Assembly: GCA_004194705.1 (NCBI GenBank)
Contig: SADC01000350.1
Location: 744,001-808,000 of the forward strand
Length of the DNA stretch: 64,000 bases
Direction of reading: 5' to 3'
From: Ditylenchus dipsaci
Taxonomy: Eukaryota > Nematoda > Chromadorea > Rhabditida > Anguinidae
Shown: piece after piece, positions 36,358 to 48,600 of the stretch
How the letters are laid out: each line of letters opens with the position of its first letter
Numbering within the stretch: the first letter of the stretch is position 1
The notes under the pieces: generated by a model
Seen by the model: the letters and a program-made list of their open reading frames with translations, nothing else
Database searches by the model: none
Told to the model about the DNA's origin: nothing
Position numbers and translations under genes: made by a program

Positions 36358-38122
36358 TAGGGCTACGTGATCGGACACGGAAAATTTACCCCTCGCCGAT
36401 CCACTCCCTCGTAGTAAAATGGGACGATTCACCCCCTCCAATAAAAAGGGGCAATCAACCCCTCGCGCTAAAATGAGACGATTCACCCCTTCTTTTCAAA
36501 GTTTCGAATTTAATGGCATGTAATTAAATAAGAAATAACAACTGGGCGTGAAACGTGCCCAATTCACTTTTTTTGCAAAACATTACCATGTGATCAAAGA
36601 GTCTGTCTTCAAAGAGCATCGTATACTCAGCAAACGTGCGAGAAAAGAAAGTAACTTTTAATAAAAATAAAGTAAATAAAGTAACTTAGTAACTAACGCT
36701 AAGCTTGGAGTTCTGCAAAAGAATTTGACACGAGCGATTTTAAATTAGTAAATGCAGTTCAAGTAAAGCCTCAGTTTTATCTCTGACAAGGGAACATCTC
36801 GAGCTTTCAGATAGGCATGACTTTAACTAGTGATCGACAAACGGTTTTTTTACAAGTGAGATAGAACTTAAAGAGAGATAGAACTTACAAGTGAGATAGA
36901 ACTTTTGTGAGATAGAACTTAAAAACAGGTGAAAGTTGGCCATAACTGAGGTTTCTGACTTAACAACTTTGCACGCCGTATAAGAAATTTTTATTCATAT
37001 TCAGCCAATTTTTTGCTCATTGGCATTAGTCATAAGATCTTCTACAACTTGTGAAAAACCATTTGTCGATCCCTAGTTAAGATCATGCCTATCTGAAAAA
37101 AACAGCTCGAGATGTTCCCTTGTGAGCTGGTATCAGGGTTGGCAAAATGAGCCTTTTTAGGGCACAAAAAAGGGCACAAATTTTTTCATGGTTTGCGTGA
37201 AACTGTTTTTACTTTGCGTTTTTAGAGATTTCAATGGTAAAAAATTGTCTTCACATTGGTATGGAGAAATCTCAAATGCGCTAATAGAATACCCGAAAAA
37301 AAGTCATAAAAACAAAGCAAAAAATTTTGAAAAAAGCACAGTGTGCCCTAAAAGGGCACATTTTGCCAAGCCTGGCTGGTATGCATCAATGGTTAGCATG
37401 CTAATGTGTCTGACACTAGCCCTGCTAATCTTAGCATGCTTATCGACGTTGTTGAATACCAGCTCCGATGGTGAGTCGAATTCTCGGCTCTTTATCTCAC
37501 TTTATCTCTTTCGCTTTATCTCTTTCGCTTTATATCTTTCGCCAAGTGGCATCAGTAAATTTCACCTTTTAATAATAGGCATTGTTTTAGCCATTTTACA
37601 TCTTTGTTAATTTTTGTGTATGCTTTGAGCCACAGCTCATTTTCTCAGATGTCACTTCATAGACATTTTAGATGAATGCTAACATTAACAATGCTCAAGT
37701 AATTAGCAAGCTATCGCTCGTGTTATGCAATTCTTATAAAATCCAGCTAACATCCAATTTACGGAAGAAAGAAATATTGTTGAGCCATGGTGGCAGAAAA
37801 TAATTTAGCTGAAGAAGATCCTCAAAATCCAAAAACTAATATCTGGGTACTATAAACCCTGCAGTCGGATGATTCAAAATTTCAGAAAAATTCAAAATAT
37901 TTGTATCCGCAAACGATGGGTGCGCATTTAATTGACTTCATTTAATTACATGCTATCGTATTCGAAACTTCTAAAAGAGGGGGTGAATCGTCTCATTTTA
38001 CTAAGAGGGAGTGAATCGTCCTGTTTTATTGGAGGGGGTCAATCGTCACATTTTACTACGAGGGGGTGAATCGTCCCAGGGGGTGAATCAGCGAGGGGGT
38101 GAATTGTCACGTACCGTACGTG
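36358..38122. mobile_element. 1.76 kb element with GATTCACCCCC-type inverted ends
   Basis: The left arm (36358-36500) contains repeated ACGATTCACCCCCTC. The right arm (37970-38122) contains the reverse complement GAGGGGGTGAATCGTCC several times. Two smaller fold-backs are nested: 36785-37130 (GGGAACATCTCGAGCT arms) and 37135-37385 (GGGCACA/TGTGCCC arms). No transposase was found. Confidence 0.75.
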
Positions 38123-38594
38123 ATGGTGCCATCACTTGTAAAAAAAGATGAGAAAATTCGGCTCTAGTATAGAATAAACCACCCCCACCCCCTTAAAAGT
38201 TTTTCCTTTTCAAACTTAAGTAAAAAGCACCCCAATTTATGTCCCAGACCCAGAAAAAACTGCGTAACACAGTTATTAGTCACAACTTCGTACGCTAGTC
38301 TACCCCCGAGCTTAGGGCTAAGCGTAAACTTGTAGTTCCAAAAGTTAGTTACAGCGATTCTGGGAGGGTCAGATTTGGGGGGGGGATATTCTATACTAGC
38401 GCCAAAAATTCGATAAACCAGTTAAAATAAATTTTCGCCCCAGACAAGAGTGAAATTTGGCCCCAAAAATTTTCAGTCATATGACCTATGCTTACCAACT
38501 TTGTGCTCATACAGTTAGCAGTCATATAATTAACTGTTCGAAGTGTCAAACAGTGACAGAAAGACCAAAACAAATGAATAAGGCGAATAAGATG

Positions 38595-39933
38595 GTTCTA
38601 GTTGGTTATCGGGATCCATTTTTTAAAATTATTTACAACCTTTTCTAAGCCTAATTTTTGGTCAGAAACAAAAAAGAGGACCATAAACTTTTGAGTTTTC
38701 ACTTATTTTTTCGTATCAAATGCCCTTACAATCACAGTACCTTATTAGCGAGCAATATCAAAAGGCACATTTACCGGATACAAACGACGAATATCATTCA
38801 ATAACTCTGCAAAAGGATCCTTGTCTTTCACACGATTTCTCCACCAGAATTCTTCCAAGTATGCTTCCAGATGTTGTCGAGCTGTTCCACTTTGATCCTT
38901 GCTCCTTTTCTTTGACGAACGCCACATCCTCTCTACAGTATTGGTATGAGCTCCAGTCACAGGATCCACGAAGTTTTGCTTGTGATTTACAGTCAGATGG
39001 GAGAGAGCAAGTTCATTGCTTTTCAATCCATTGTAGCCTTTCCACAGATCTGTGATGATGATGGAATCAGGATGAATTCGACGATTGATCACTTCCTCCA
39101 GTGTAGCAGAATCCCTAACATAAGAAATCACCAAAAAAAGAAAACATTTCGATGGTACAATTACCTTTTCTTGATGACCTCGATAAAAACTTCTTTTGTT
39201 TCCCTGCATATACCTCCAAAGACCCATGTGGTTGGAAAGAGACGACCCTTTTGATACTTGCGATGTGTGTAAGCGCTTTCATCAACTTCGACGGTCAAGC
39301 CAGGCCCACCTGTAACTTCTTATAAAAACCCAGGATAAAAAGACATTTTCAATTAGAGTATACCAATAACACCGGATGTTCTCCACAATACCTCGTGACA
39401 AATTTGGCGCATGTGAGAGTTGTAGTCGATAGCCGCATTATGAGCAATATTAATCTCCTTTCGCACCACTTGATTGAAGTCAATTCATAAGCCCAGCTGT
39501 AGAGGAAGCAGATAATCTTTTCAAATGGAAGCCGAGTGTCCTTGACAAATTTAAAGATAAGTTGAGAGGAAGAGAAAATGTTTAAGAGAGTTGCCAACCT
39601 GAAACCAATTATCTTTGCGCATATTGATCTTTTGACGACATTGCTTAAGACTGCACTCCCAAAATATGCGTGAACCAAAGTAGAGTTTCATAGAATGGCC
39701 ATTTTGACACGTTCTGCACGACGGAAGCAAGGCGTGTTGTTGTAAGAATTCAACGCTGGCAGATTCTCCTTTAGGCAAACCGCGGATTTTCATACCTCAA
39801 AACAAAAAGTGGAATTGAAAAGGAAGCACGGCTAATGCTTTATGGTCCTCCTTTTTGTGTTTCTGACCAAAACTAGGCTTAGAAAAGGTTGTAAATAATT
39901 TTAAAAAATGGGTCCCGATAACCAACTAGAACC
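38595..39933 (-). mobile_element. Merlin DNA transposon, near full length
   Basis: Inverted ends of about 95 bp: GTTCTAGTTGGTTATCGGG on the left and its reverse complement on the right. They are flanked by an exact 8-bp duplication ATAAGATG (38587-38594 and 39934-39941), the target-site length of Merlin. The single gene inside runs on the minus strand. Total length is about 1.34 kb. Sequence between arms and gene is short, so this looks like a complete autonomous copy or a recent descendant of one. Confidence 0.92.
38745..39793 (-). CDS. Merlin transposase (IS1016/ISXO2-like DDE), one frame break
   Basis: A cut-and-paste transposase. Exons on the minus strand: 39793-39599, 39540-39364, 39309-39165, 39114-38745. 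Introns are 50-58 nt and all phases agree. The N-terminus has a zinc-ribbon pattern (PSCRTC ... WECSLKQC) and RKDNWF. The DDE core is visible: Asp in TVEVDES, Asp in IITDLWKGYNG, Glu in GAHTNTVERMW, with the family hallmark HLTVNHKQNFVDP. The predicted length is 295 aa once one A is added to the A run near 39459, where the frame jumps from KWCE to EINIAHNAAIDYNS. Other features suggest the element is young. Related enzymes occur in nematodes, flatworms and other animals, so bacterial contamination is not implied. Confidence 0.9.
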
Positions 39934-39954
39934 ATAAGATGACATCCTGAATTA

Positions 39955-40180
39955 GAAAAATTGATTAAAAGTGAAAAAAATTTTGATAATTTCCTCTTAC
40001 GAAAGAAATTTGTTACAAAAATTCGCTGCTACAAAAAAGTTTCTCACGAATTTTTGCTGTTACGAAACTGTTTCTTACGAAAATGTTTCTTACGAACTTC
40101 GTTCTTACGAAAGTTCGCTCTTACGAAATTGTCTTGTCACGAAACTTTCTACAGCCATTTGAACCGCAAGAAATGAGCGC
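39955..40180 (+). repeat. Tandem array of TTACGAAA-type units
   Basis: About a dozen units of 14-17 bp of the form TTACGAAAnTTTC run head to tail, starting right after the Merlin insertion. They leave two frames open by chance. Confidence 0.8.
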
Positions 40181-40372
40181 GAAGTTTTGCGCTACATCCT
40201 TATCTATTGCAAGATTTGCATCTCACGATATGGAAACGAGGGTATGCGACCCGGAAATTTTACGACTGTTAAGCCTATTATTGTTAAGCCTATGACTGTT
40301 AAAGAGGGGGGGGGGACACTTGGGGGGCGGGGGGGGGGTTGTTGACAAATATGTTTGTCAGCCTAAGGTAGA

Positions 40373-40525
40373 ACTTATTGACGGGTTGCAAAAGTTTTAA
40401 ATATAAAATTTTTTATGTGATTTATGATGGGTTTCACTAAATATTGTCGAATAATCTAATGAAACCCATCATAAAATCACATAAATAATTTTATATTTAA
40501 AATCTTTTTGCAACCCGTCAATGGG
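40373..40525. repeat. Short inverted repeat
   Basis: TTGACGGGTTGCAAAAG and TTTTTGCAACCCGTCAA form arms of about 60 bp with a short loop. Confidence 0.85.
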
Positions 40526-40649
40526 TTTTTCATTAGGTCACAAACCCATTTCTCAATGCCTTTCACTCTGCCATTCCATCTAATGACTGAAAGGCAGAAA
40601 GAAAGGCAGAGTGAGAGGAAACGTATTTTCATCAAAGTTTTTTTCAGAG

Positions 40650-40818
40650 ACTTGTGGCTGGAAAAATTTTTATTGCCCCGGGGTATCATGGTTTAGTCAA
40701 AATTTTGAAAAATTTAAATTGGCGCCTTAATTTTCCTTTTAAATTCAAAAGTCGTCAATTTAAATTTTTCAAATTTTGACTAAAAAACCATGATACCCCG
40801 GGGCAATAAATTTTTTTA
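40650..40818. repeat. Mini fold-back made of family A ends
   Basis: It is a near-perfect palindrome of TTATTGCCCCGGGGTATCAT, continuing GGTTTAGTCAAAATTTTG. The same end sequence bounds the full-size elements at 50395-51290 and 55685-56190, so this is a core-less deletion form. Confidence 0.85.
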
Positions 40819-41789
40819 TACAACTTTAATTTACAATTATTTTAGCATATTGTAGCAAAATTACCAGGCTACACGTAAAGCTAAAATTTGCAATAATGTT
40901 CGTTTCAAAAGTTTACAAAAATCACAGTCAAAATTGTAAAGTCGTAGATTTTTGGGCATTGTGTTTTTTAAATATCTTTTTGAATTCACGCAATTCTTGA
41001 TACGGGTCGCCCGGGTGCGCTCATTTGCGACATCGAGTAGAACATCGTGTGCTGAGCAAAACGGTGCCAGACGTTTTTGCTTCAAGGATGGATAAAGTGG
41101 CTGAATTGGTGACCGGAAAGTAATCAGTTTTGCATGGTTAAAATTCAGCTAGTACCCACAGGTTTTCAAGTCATGCGATATTACATTGTGATGCCTTAAT
41201 GGACCAGTGGAGCAAATTTTTGGTCGGATGTTGCAGTGCTTTTTTATTATGTTCCAAACTTGCAGTTCAAAAATCGGGATTAGAATGAAGTAAATTTTGT
41301 TTTTCTCACATCTTTTCAAACGCCTAAATTTCTACATTCTCAATAAAATTCAGTAAAGTTTCATGGAGGTAGGCGGGAATCCGGAATTCGGTATTTTAAC
41401 TGCGGCGAAAATCCAGAATTTTGGAAATACAATAATTTTAGCGTAATTTTGATAAGTTTCGGTTTTTTCTTAAGGGATTTAGCATCGTTAGACAGTTAGC
41501 GCGAATAGTTTTAGCAGATTCATTTTTTTAAGAGAACGTACACATATCAAGTTTTACACTTATCCTAAACTCATTCGTCAACACTCGTTCCTACACTCAT
41601 CCATACTTTTATTTACGATAAATAACATTTACATCTTCGCTAATACTATACAAAAAACCCACCAGCAATCGTAAAGCAAAGTTTTTAGTTGCTGGCAGGC
41701 TTACAAAAGAGGGCATTCAACACCCATCGATAATTTGCTTTCGATTTTTCTACATCCACACCCACGCAATTGGTAGACTTTTGCGGGAG

Positions 41790-42515
41790 GGAAGGGAATA
41801 AAAGGGGCCACTAATCACACAGGGGCACTAACAAGAAGATTTTGAACATAGTTTTGTTGACTGGGGCCTACAGCATAAACAAACTCTGGTATGCATGCTT
41901 TTTCATGCATCCAGAGTCACTTTCGAGTGATTCGTGTTTAAGGTACGTGGGTGTGCACATCTCGACTCGAAGCCACCTGCGCTCCCGAAGGGGGCGCGGG
42001 GGCTTGATGGGTCAGAGATGCGCGCACACACTTACCTTAGACATGATTCCGAGAAGTACTCTTGATCATAAAATGCATATAGAGTATCTTTTTTGCCACG
42101 GCCCGGTTGAAAAACATGGTTAGACGGTATGAAGACAGTCTAAGAATAAAAACGTTTGCTTTTCTAACGTTTAGCTATGAAAGTGGCCCCATTTTATTGC
42201 CTTCCCTCCCAATACAGCCCTTGAACCAGGGCTGCCATATGTCCTATTTAAAAAGATTTGTCCTTTTTTTGGGACCCCAAATCTTTTTTATTTTTGAAGT
42301 TTTAGTCAAAAAAAATTTTGTTCGCTCAAAGTGGCAATAAGCACTGGATAAAATGCACTTTTTCCTTCAAATTCCTGTTTTTGACCAAATGTCCTTTTTT
42401 TAATTTTGAGATGGCAGCCTGCCTTAAACCCTTTAAAATTCAAAAGGCGTCAATTCAAATTTTTGAAATTTTGACTAAAAAATGGTGATACCCCCTGTGG
42501 ATCGAATTTTTTTCT
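41790..42515. repeat. Fold-back family A, copy with nested insert
   Basis: Contains the two-hairpin core (CTCTGGTATGCATGCTTTTT ... AGTCACTTTCGAGTGATT at 41882-41932) and the second, diverged half. The right arm is split by an insert of about 190 bp (42230-42425) bounded by CTGCCATATGTCC and GATGGCAGCCTGCC. Confidence 0.85.
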
Positions 42516-43165
42516 CAGAATTGAAAAAACAGCCGGGTTTCTCAGGAAATCGGGGTCGAGAAACATGAATATGATGTTATCTCCTCAATCTGATCACTCC
42601 CCGTGGGGGATTCGAAACTGCAACCGTTGAGTTTCCTGCAGCAGCTTATTCTGTTTCTCAGATGACCAGATCAGAATGGTTGAATTTGCTAAATGAGTGG
42701 AAAGTTTCACACTATTACTATGGAAGCACTATACAAATTTTTTGGACGCCTTAACAAATGTCACCATTAATGCTATCCATCACAAAAGTTAGCGTATGTA
42801 AAGTGGTATTTATCGGTGGGCATATATCATCTTCTTCGCTTCCAGAAACACCAACTGATTCAAGGTTTTAATAGCCTTAAACATGCGTGGAATAAAGACA
42901 GGATAAACCAACAAGGCTGTCTAATAAAGCAAACAAATGAGACAACTATCATTTACGCTAAAGCAGGAATGCAAAATAAATAAGCTAGAGACACATAAAA
43001 CTTCAAACATTCTTTTTTTTGAATAAATGCTTTCGCGGCGAAAATCCCAAAATTCCGGATTTTTTCCACGGATTTTCGCCGCGGTTAAAATCCGACAATT
43101 CCGGATTTCTGCCTACCTCCAAAGTTTGATAGCTTATAAGAAATCTGAAATCTTGGGCTACATAA

Positions 43166-43325
43166 TACAGTCAAACTTCTCTATAAGCCACACCTCGGAC
43201 CGATCCTAGATGTAGCTCATAGAGAGGTGTAGCTGATATAAGGGGTATATTATACAGAACATACTCTACTCCGGACCTAGATGTAGCTCATAAAAATGTG
43301 TAGCTTATAGAGAAGTTTGACTGTA
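43166..43325. repeat. MITE, family T
   Basis: Ends TACAGTCAAACTTCTCTATA and TATAGAGAAGTTTGACTGTA. Confidence 0.9.
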
Positions 43326-43648
43326 GTTAAAAAAAATTAAAAATAAAACTAAAAATTATAAAAAAATTCAATTTAAAATTAGACAAGTATTAAAGCTCTC
43401 CGCTTCTAGCTGAAAAGTCTCCACTTTTTGCTGAAATTTCTCCGCTTTTACGAATTTCGTCTTAAAAAGTAGGGTTGCGCGCGTTCTTTTAAACGATTAA
43501 ACGGTTTTTTGAGAGAAATTAAACGAAAGAATAAACGGGTCCGAGTTAAACGGATTAAAGAATGACCATCTAATGAACAAATATTAAATATTAATTTTCA
43601 TAAAATATATGTTTCATCTCAATACAATCCATTTCTGCACTATCAGTT

Positions 43649-43887
43649 TACCATATTTCCTCTAATAATTCACCCTGCTCTAATAACTCACCCCTCAACT
43701 TTGAGCACCTATATCTCAGCCACAGAAATTTTTTTGCAAAGCTGTTTATTGCGCTTTCGCAACTATTGCGAGCTCTACCGGTCCCACTTTTAAGAATTGG
43801 GTTAAGAACCCAAAATCTCGAGATTTTCCGATTTTGGAGGAACGAAAAAATAACTTACCCGGGTAAGTAATTAGAGAAAATACGGTA
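43649..43887. repeat. Palindromic element, family P
   Basis: Ends TACCATATTTCCTCTAATAA and AATTAGAGAAAATACGGTA. The core TTTTGCAAAGCTGTTTATTG is shared with other copies. Confidence 0.85.
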
Positions 43888-44315
43888 TTCTTTTTGGTTT
43901 TAGTGGCAAGGTCGCTCTTCTATTCTAGCCATCATTGTTATAATGGTTGGTTTTGTCCTTTTTAATATCGCCTTTCTTAGATAATGGCACCTAAAAAAGT
44001 TTAAATTTGTGTCTTCCACAGAGCCTGATGAAAGGAAGTTGAGCAAGAAAAAAATCAGATGACGAAGAATCCGGAGATGACTAGTACAGTTTAACTTCAT
44101 CTTAACGAAACCTCTGAAGACTAGTTTGGCCTCTCCCCGCTTTTTGAGGTGCGGCGGGAAATTGCGGGTAGGCCAAACCTACTGAAGACCGTAAAAAATT
44201 CTCGCTGAGTTGGGGGTCTCGTTAGGTCGGGGTGGACTATGAGTCATTTTCCCAAATCGCTGACCAAATAGGCATCGAATAAAGGTTCGTTATGTTAGAT
44301 TTTTCGACGCTACTC

Positions 44316-44545
44316 GTTTATACCCTCCAAAAAACCTACTCGGTTTTACCCCTCCAATAATTTTTAGGGGTATCTAAAACCATAATTTTTAATATAAATA
44401 GCCGGTATAAGTAATGGCTTGGCCTGAGCCTAAGCCTAAGGGCCAAAGCCTAAGCCAAAGCCTAAGGGCTAAGCCTAATTCCGAAGCCTAAAAATTATTG
44501 GAGGGGTAAAACCGAGTAGCTGTTTTTGGAGGGATAAACCGAGTA
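44316..44545. repeat. Palindromic element (CTACTCGGTTTTACCC type)
   Basis: Second copy of the element at 33758-34020, in the same inverted layout, with AAGCCTAAGG-type interior. Sequence around it (43480-43560 and 44680-44800) also holds an inverted pair of TTAAACGG words. Confidence 0.85.
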
Positions 44546-45676
44546 GCGCCGATTTTTCGTTAATTCGATGTTCTGTAAATACGTGGTTTGAGTGTGTGTT
44601 ACGTTTCATTTACTCTTCTGTTTATTGAGCGTTTCTGTTTGTCAATAAAATTGTCTAAGAACACTTAAGTATGGAAAATAACAAATTAAACGGATTAAAC
44701 GACCGTTTAAACGGGTCATTTTCATTAAACGTAAACGATAAACGAATCTGATAAACGGGTCTTAAACGGTAAACGGCTTAGGCCAAATTAAACGAACGCG
44801 CGCAACCCTATTAAAAAGCTGTAATGTCCGTGCTTTTGCTTCTCAAAAAGTTACTTTTTCACTAAAATTTCTTCCTGTATCCGAATCCCTTAAAATCTGA
44901 TCGAAATAGTTTATATGACGACGCTGAGCAGCAGCTTTTCCATCTAGAATATAAGGTATTAATACGCATCTACGCCCCAGTTTACCATAAGAAACGTTGA
45001 GAACGTAGTAGATGTCATAAAAAAGAAAACAATTTTGAAAAATTTTAAAAATTTTGTAATAAGAGAACGCCACATTCTATTTCCGATTTTTATCAATTTG
45101 ACAAGCCGTGTCACGTCACGTATCACGTCAAATTTGTATCGAGCCGTTATACCATTTTGTTCAATGCAAAAGTTGTGTTTGAGATGACACGACCAATGAC
45201 TAGTTGGTCTCTTTAGTTTAAATTCGTCTTCGTCCCACCATTACATGTTAAAAATTAAATAAATTTATCCTTTCATTTGAAAATGTTTTTACTACTCTTT
45301 TATCAATCTCGATGATAATAATAATTTTAATATTTTTTGGTTGATTTCAATCAAAATTTTTTTTTAATTTCCATTTCTTAAAGGGGCATGCTCGTGTATT
45401 ACACGGAGAAAAGGCGGGGACCACTAGTTTTTTCTTTCTCATTAAATTTTTTCATGCGCTTTCATCTAGAATTTTTAACTTTTCTGCCTAACTTTTAAAA
45501 CTAGAATAAGGTCATAAATATCAGATCGAACGCGAAACGAGTGAAAAATGGGATGGTTAAAAAAATTCTGGTCCTCGCCTTCACTTTTTGAAACGCACGG
45601 CATTCCTTTGATGTTAATTTATTTTATGTATTTATTGCAGATAACTGTGTTAGAAAGTACTATTCAAATTATCAGT

Positions 45677-48600
45677 ATGGCTAGCAGGGATTGCATTGGA
45701 GAAGTGAATATTGATTTCAATGTAATAAATATCTTATTTTTGTTTTCAAGGATGCATGTAGCTTAATCGGCAACACGCCGATTATATATCTCCAACGAGT
45801 TACTGAGGGATGCAAGGCTAAAATTGGTAACACTTAATACAAATATTTTCAAAACTATAAGTATAAAAATTTCAGCGGTGAAATTAGAATACTTGAGGTA
45901 TTTTTGATTATTGTTTGCGAGGCAACTTTATCAGTTTATAGTCCAGCTGGATCTGTCAAAGATAGGATTGGTAATTCGAATATTGTTTTGGTGTTTTAAT
46001 GTAACTTTTTCTTAGGCTACTCTATGGTCATGGAGGCAGAAAAAAGCGGAAAAATACGCCCAGGTCTTACCACTTTAATAGAGCCAACATCTGGTAATAC
46101 GGGTCAGTTGGTCACAGAAATCTACAAAGACTTTATAGCAGCAAATTTAAGGCATTGCTTTGGCTTTTGTTGCCGCTGCACGTGGATATAAGTTGGTGAT
46201 CACCATGCCTGGTGACTAATTTCATATTTATTTGCATTATCACTTAGTTTTCATTTTTCAATTAAGCTAGCATGAGTGGTGAAAGGGTAATTTTTTAAAT
46301 TCTTTAATCTAGTTATTTTGGCATTTAGCGAACTCTGTTGCGCGCCTTCGGATCGGAACTTGTGCTAACTGATCCAGCAAAAGGTTATAAAAATTATAAA
46401 TAAGTCAGATAATCACTTGGGAAAAATCTTTTTCTATACTTTTATCTAAAAATTAGTTCAGGTATGAAAGGAGCAATCGAACGTGCCACTGAGCTCTCAA
46501 AAAATATTCCAAATTCTTATATTTTGCAGCAGGTAAATTCAAATAAAAATAGACCAGTACGACTAATTACTGAAATATAGCGACTAATTATTAAATTCTG
46601 GCGACTAATTCATATTTGCCATAAAATTGGGAAATTTAGCGACTAATAGCTGAAATATTGCGACTAATTTCGATTCCTTATAATATCTTAAAATACTCGA
46701 ACCGAAGCAACCCTACATAAAAGTAAAACGAAGTTTTCCCAATATTCTTTATCCAATTGGTCAAAGATTTGTTATTATAGTTCGAGAATCCTGCAAATCC
46801 TAAAATTCACTATTTAACAACTGGTCCTGAAATTTGGAAGCAGACTAATGGACAGGTGGATGCTTGCGTGTTTGGTAATTTTGATCACAATACTGGTCAA
46901 AACTAATAAATATTTTTTAATATAGGCATAGGAACTGGTAGCAACCTAATTGGTTTTTAAAAATAATGCATTTTTTATTCTAAAAATACAGGTGGTACTA
47001 TTACTGGCGTGGGAAACTATTTGAAGGAGAAAAATCCAAACGTTCGGGTATTTTGCATTTTTTAAGATTTACACAAGTATTCAAAATGTTAATTTTGAGA
47101 TGTTTGCATGTGAGCCAGAGGAATCTGCGGTTTTGAGTGGTCATCCTCCTTGCCCTCACAAGATTCAGGGGATTGGAGCTGGTTTTGTGCCTGGAGTGCT
47201 GAACACACATATTTATGAGGATGTTGTCAAAGTATGTCATTTAATTTGTATCACTCAGACACATACTGAAACTAAAAAGGTCTGCACAGAACAAAAACAT
47301 AAAAAATATTATTTTTCCCGAATAAACAAATCCTTCAAGTATTTGTAACTAGTTTTTGATTCGATAAATAAAAACTTGGTCTCATTGGAAGTCGACAAAC
47401 GAATCCGAATTAAATCAGTTGAAATCATTGGCCCATAGACAGAGAAGTTTAGTTGAAAAACTCTAGTTGGAAAACAATTTTTTATTTCTTTTTTAACTAA
47501 TACTGGATCTACTGATTTAGCTTTTTGGGTTTTGATTAAAGACTCAAAAATATTAATATCGTCATCAAATTTTTCTAATTTTTACAAGGTTAAAATAAGT
47601 ATTGAAAAAGTTATTAGAAAAGATTTCAGTTCTGAAAGTTCACTTCACTTACTTTTTTTGTTTTACTGAGCTCAATCGTGTTTTTATCACAAAGACACTT
47701 CGCCGATGAAATTACAGTATTATTATAAAATCGGCGAAACTTCCCATCACCGTATTTTTTACTCGCTTTTTTTTTTAGTGTTTTGGTTTGGCTTTGGTCG
47801 TTTTAATTATATTTTTAGTCAAACAAAGCTTATTTTATATAATGCCCGTTATAACGGCACCCCTAAGACAGCCCCGATCATTCAAACTGAATAAAAAACT
47901 TTAAAAAATATGTAGACTGGAAAATATTGTACTAGTCAAACATCTGTTTATTGGATTTCCATCATTTAAATTAAAGACTAGCTGACTTGATTTTCTTAAC
48001 AGTATGTGTCTGAACCATAATGATTCTGCAAACTTACTTGACGTAAACAAATCTAGGTTCATTCTGAGGAAGCGATTGTAATGAGTAGACGTTTGGCATT
48101 AGAAGAAGGCCTTTTGTGTGGTACCATTATTGATGATTTTTTCAAAAAGCTGTATTAATTAAAAAAAACACAGGAATTTCGGGTGGAGCAAATGTATGTG
48201 CCGCAATGAAGGTGGCCAACTTGCCGGGAATGGAGGGTAAACTAGTTGTTACAGGTAGGAAGAGGTGGCCCACAAAATGCGCAGCCTGTTAATTTTCAAG
48301 TGACACTTTCTCCTGCGTTTACGTAGATTGATGAGCCATTTTAAGGGCAATATATCGATTAGGGACACTTTATTGATTATTTGCAAATTTTGATCAAAAA
48401 TCGTCAACTTTCAAGGCGAAAGTTTTATTAAAGTCCTGCCTAATACCGAAATATCTTCTTAAAGAGCATTCCAGTGCGTTACAAAGCGGGGACCAGCAAT
48501 TTTTCCTGGTCTTCACTCGTTTCAACTCAAATCTGATATTTATGACCTTATCCTACTTTTAAAAAAAGGCAGAAAAATTTCGTCGGATTAGGTAGAACGC

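Noticed and set aside
38745..39793. Bacterial IS1595/ISXO2 contamination
   Set aside because: The gene has spliceosomal introns, 8-bp target duplications and flanking animal repeats; it is an animal Merlin element.
39955..40180. CRISPR-like array of short repeats
   Set aside because: Units are 14-17 bp, imperfect and without spacers, in a eukaryotic genome.
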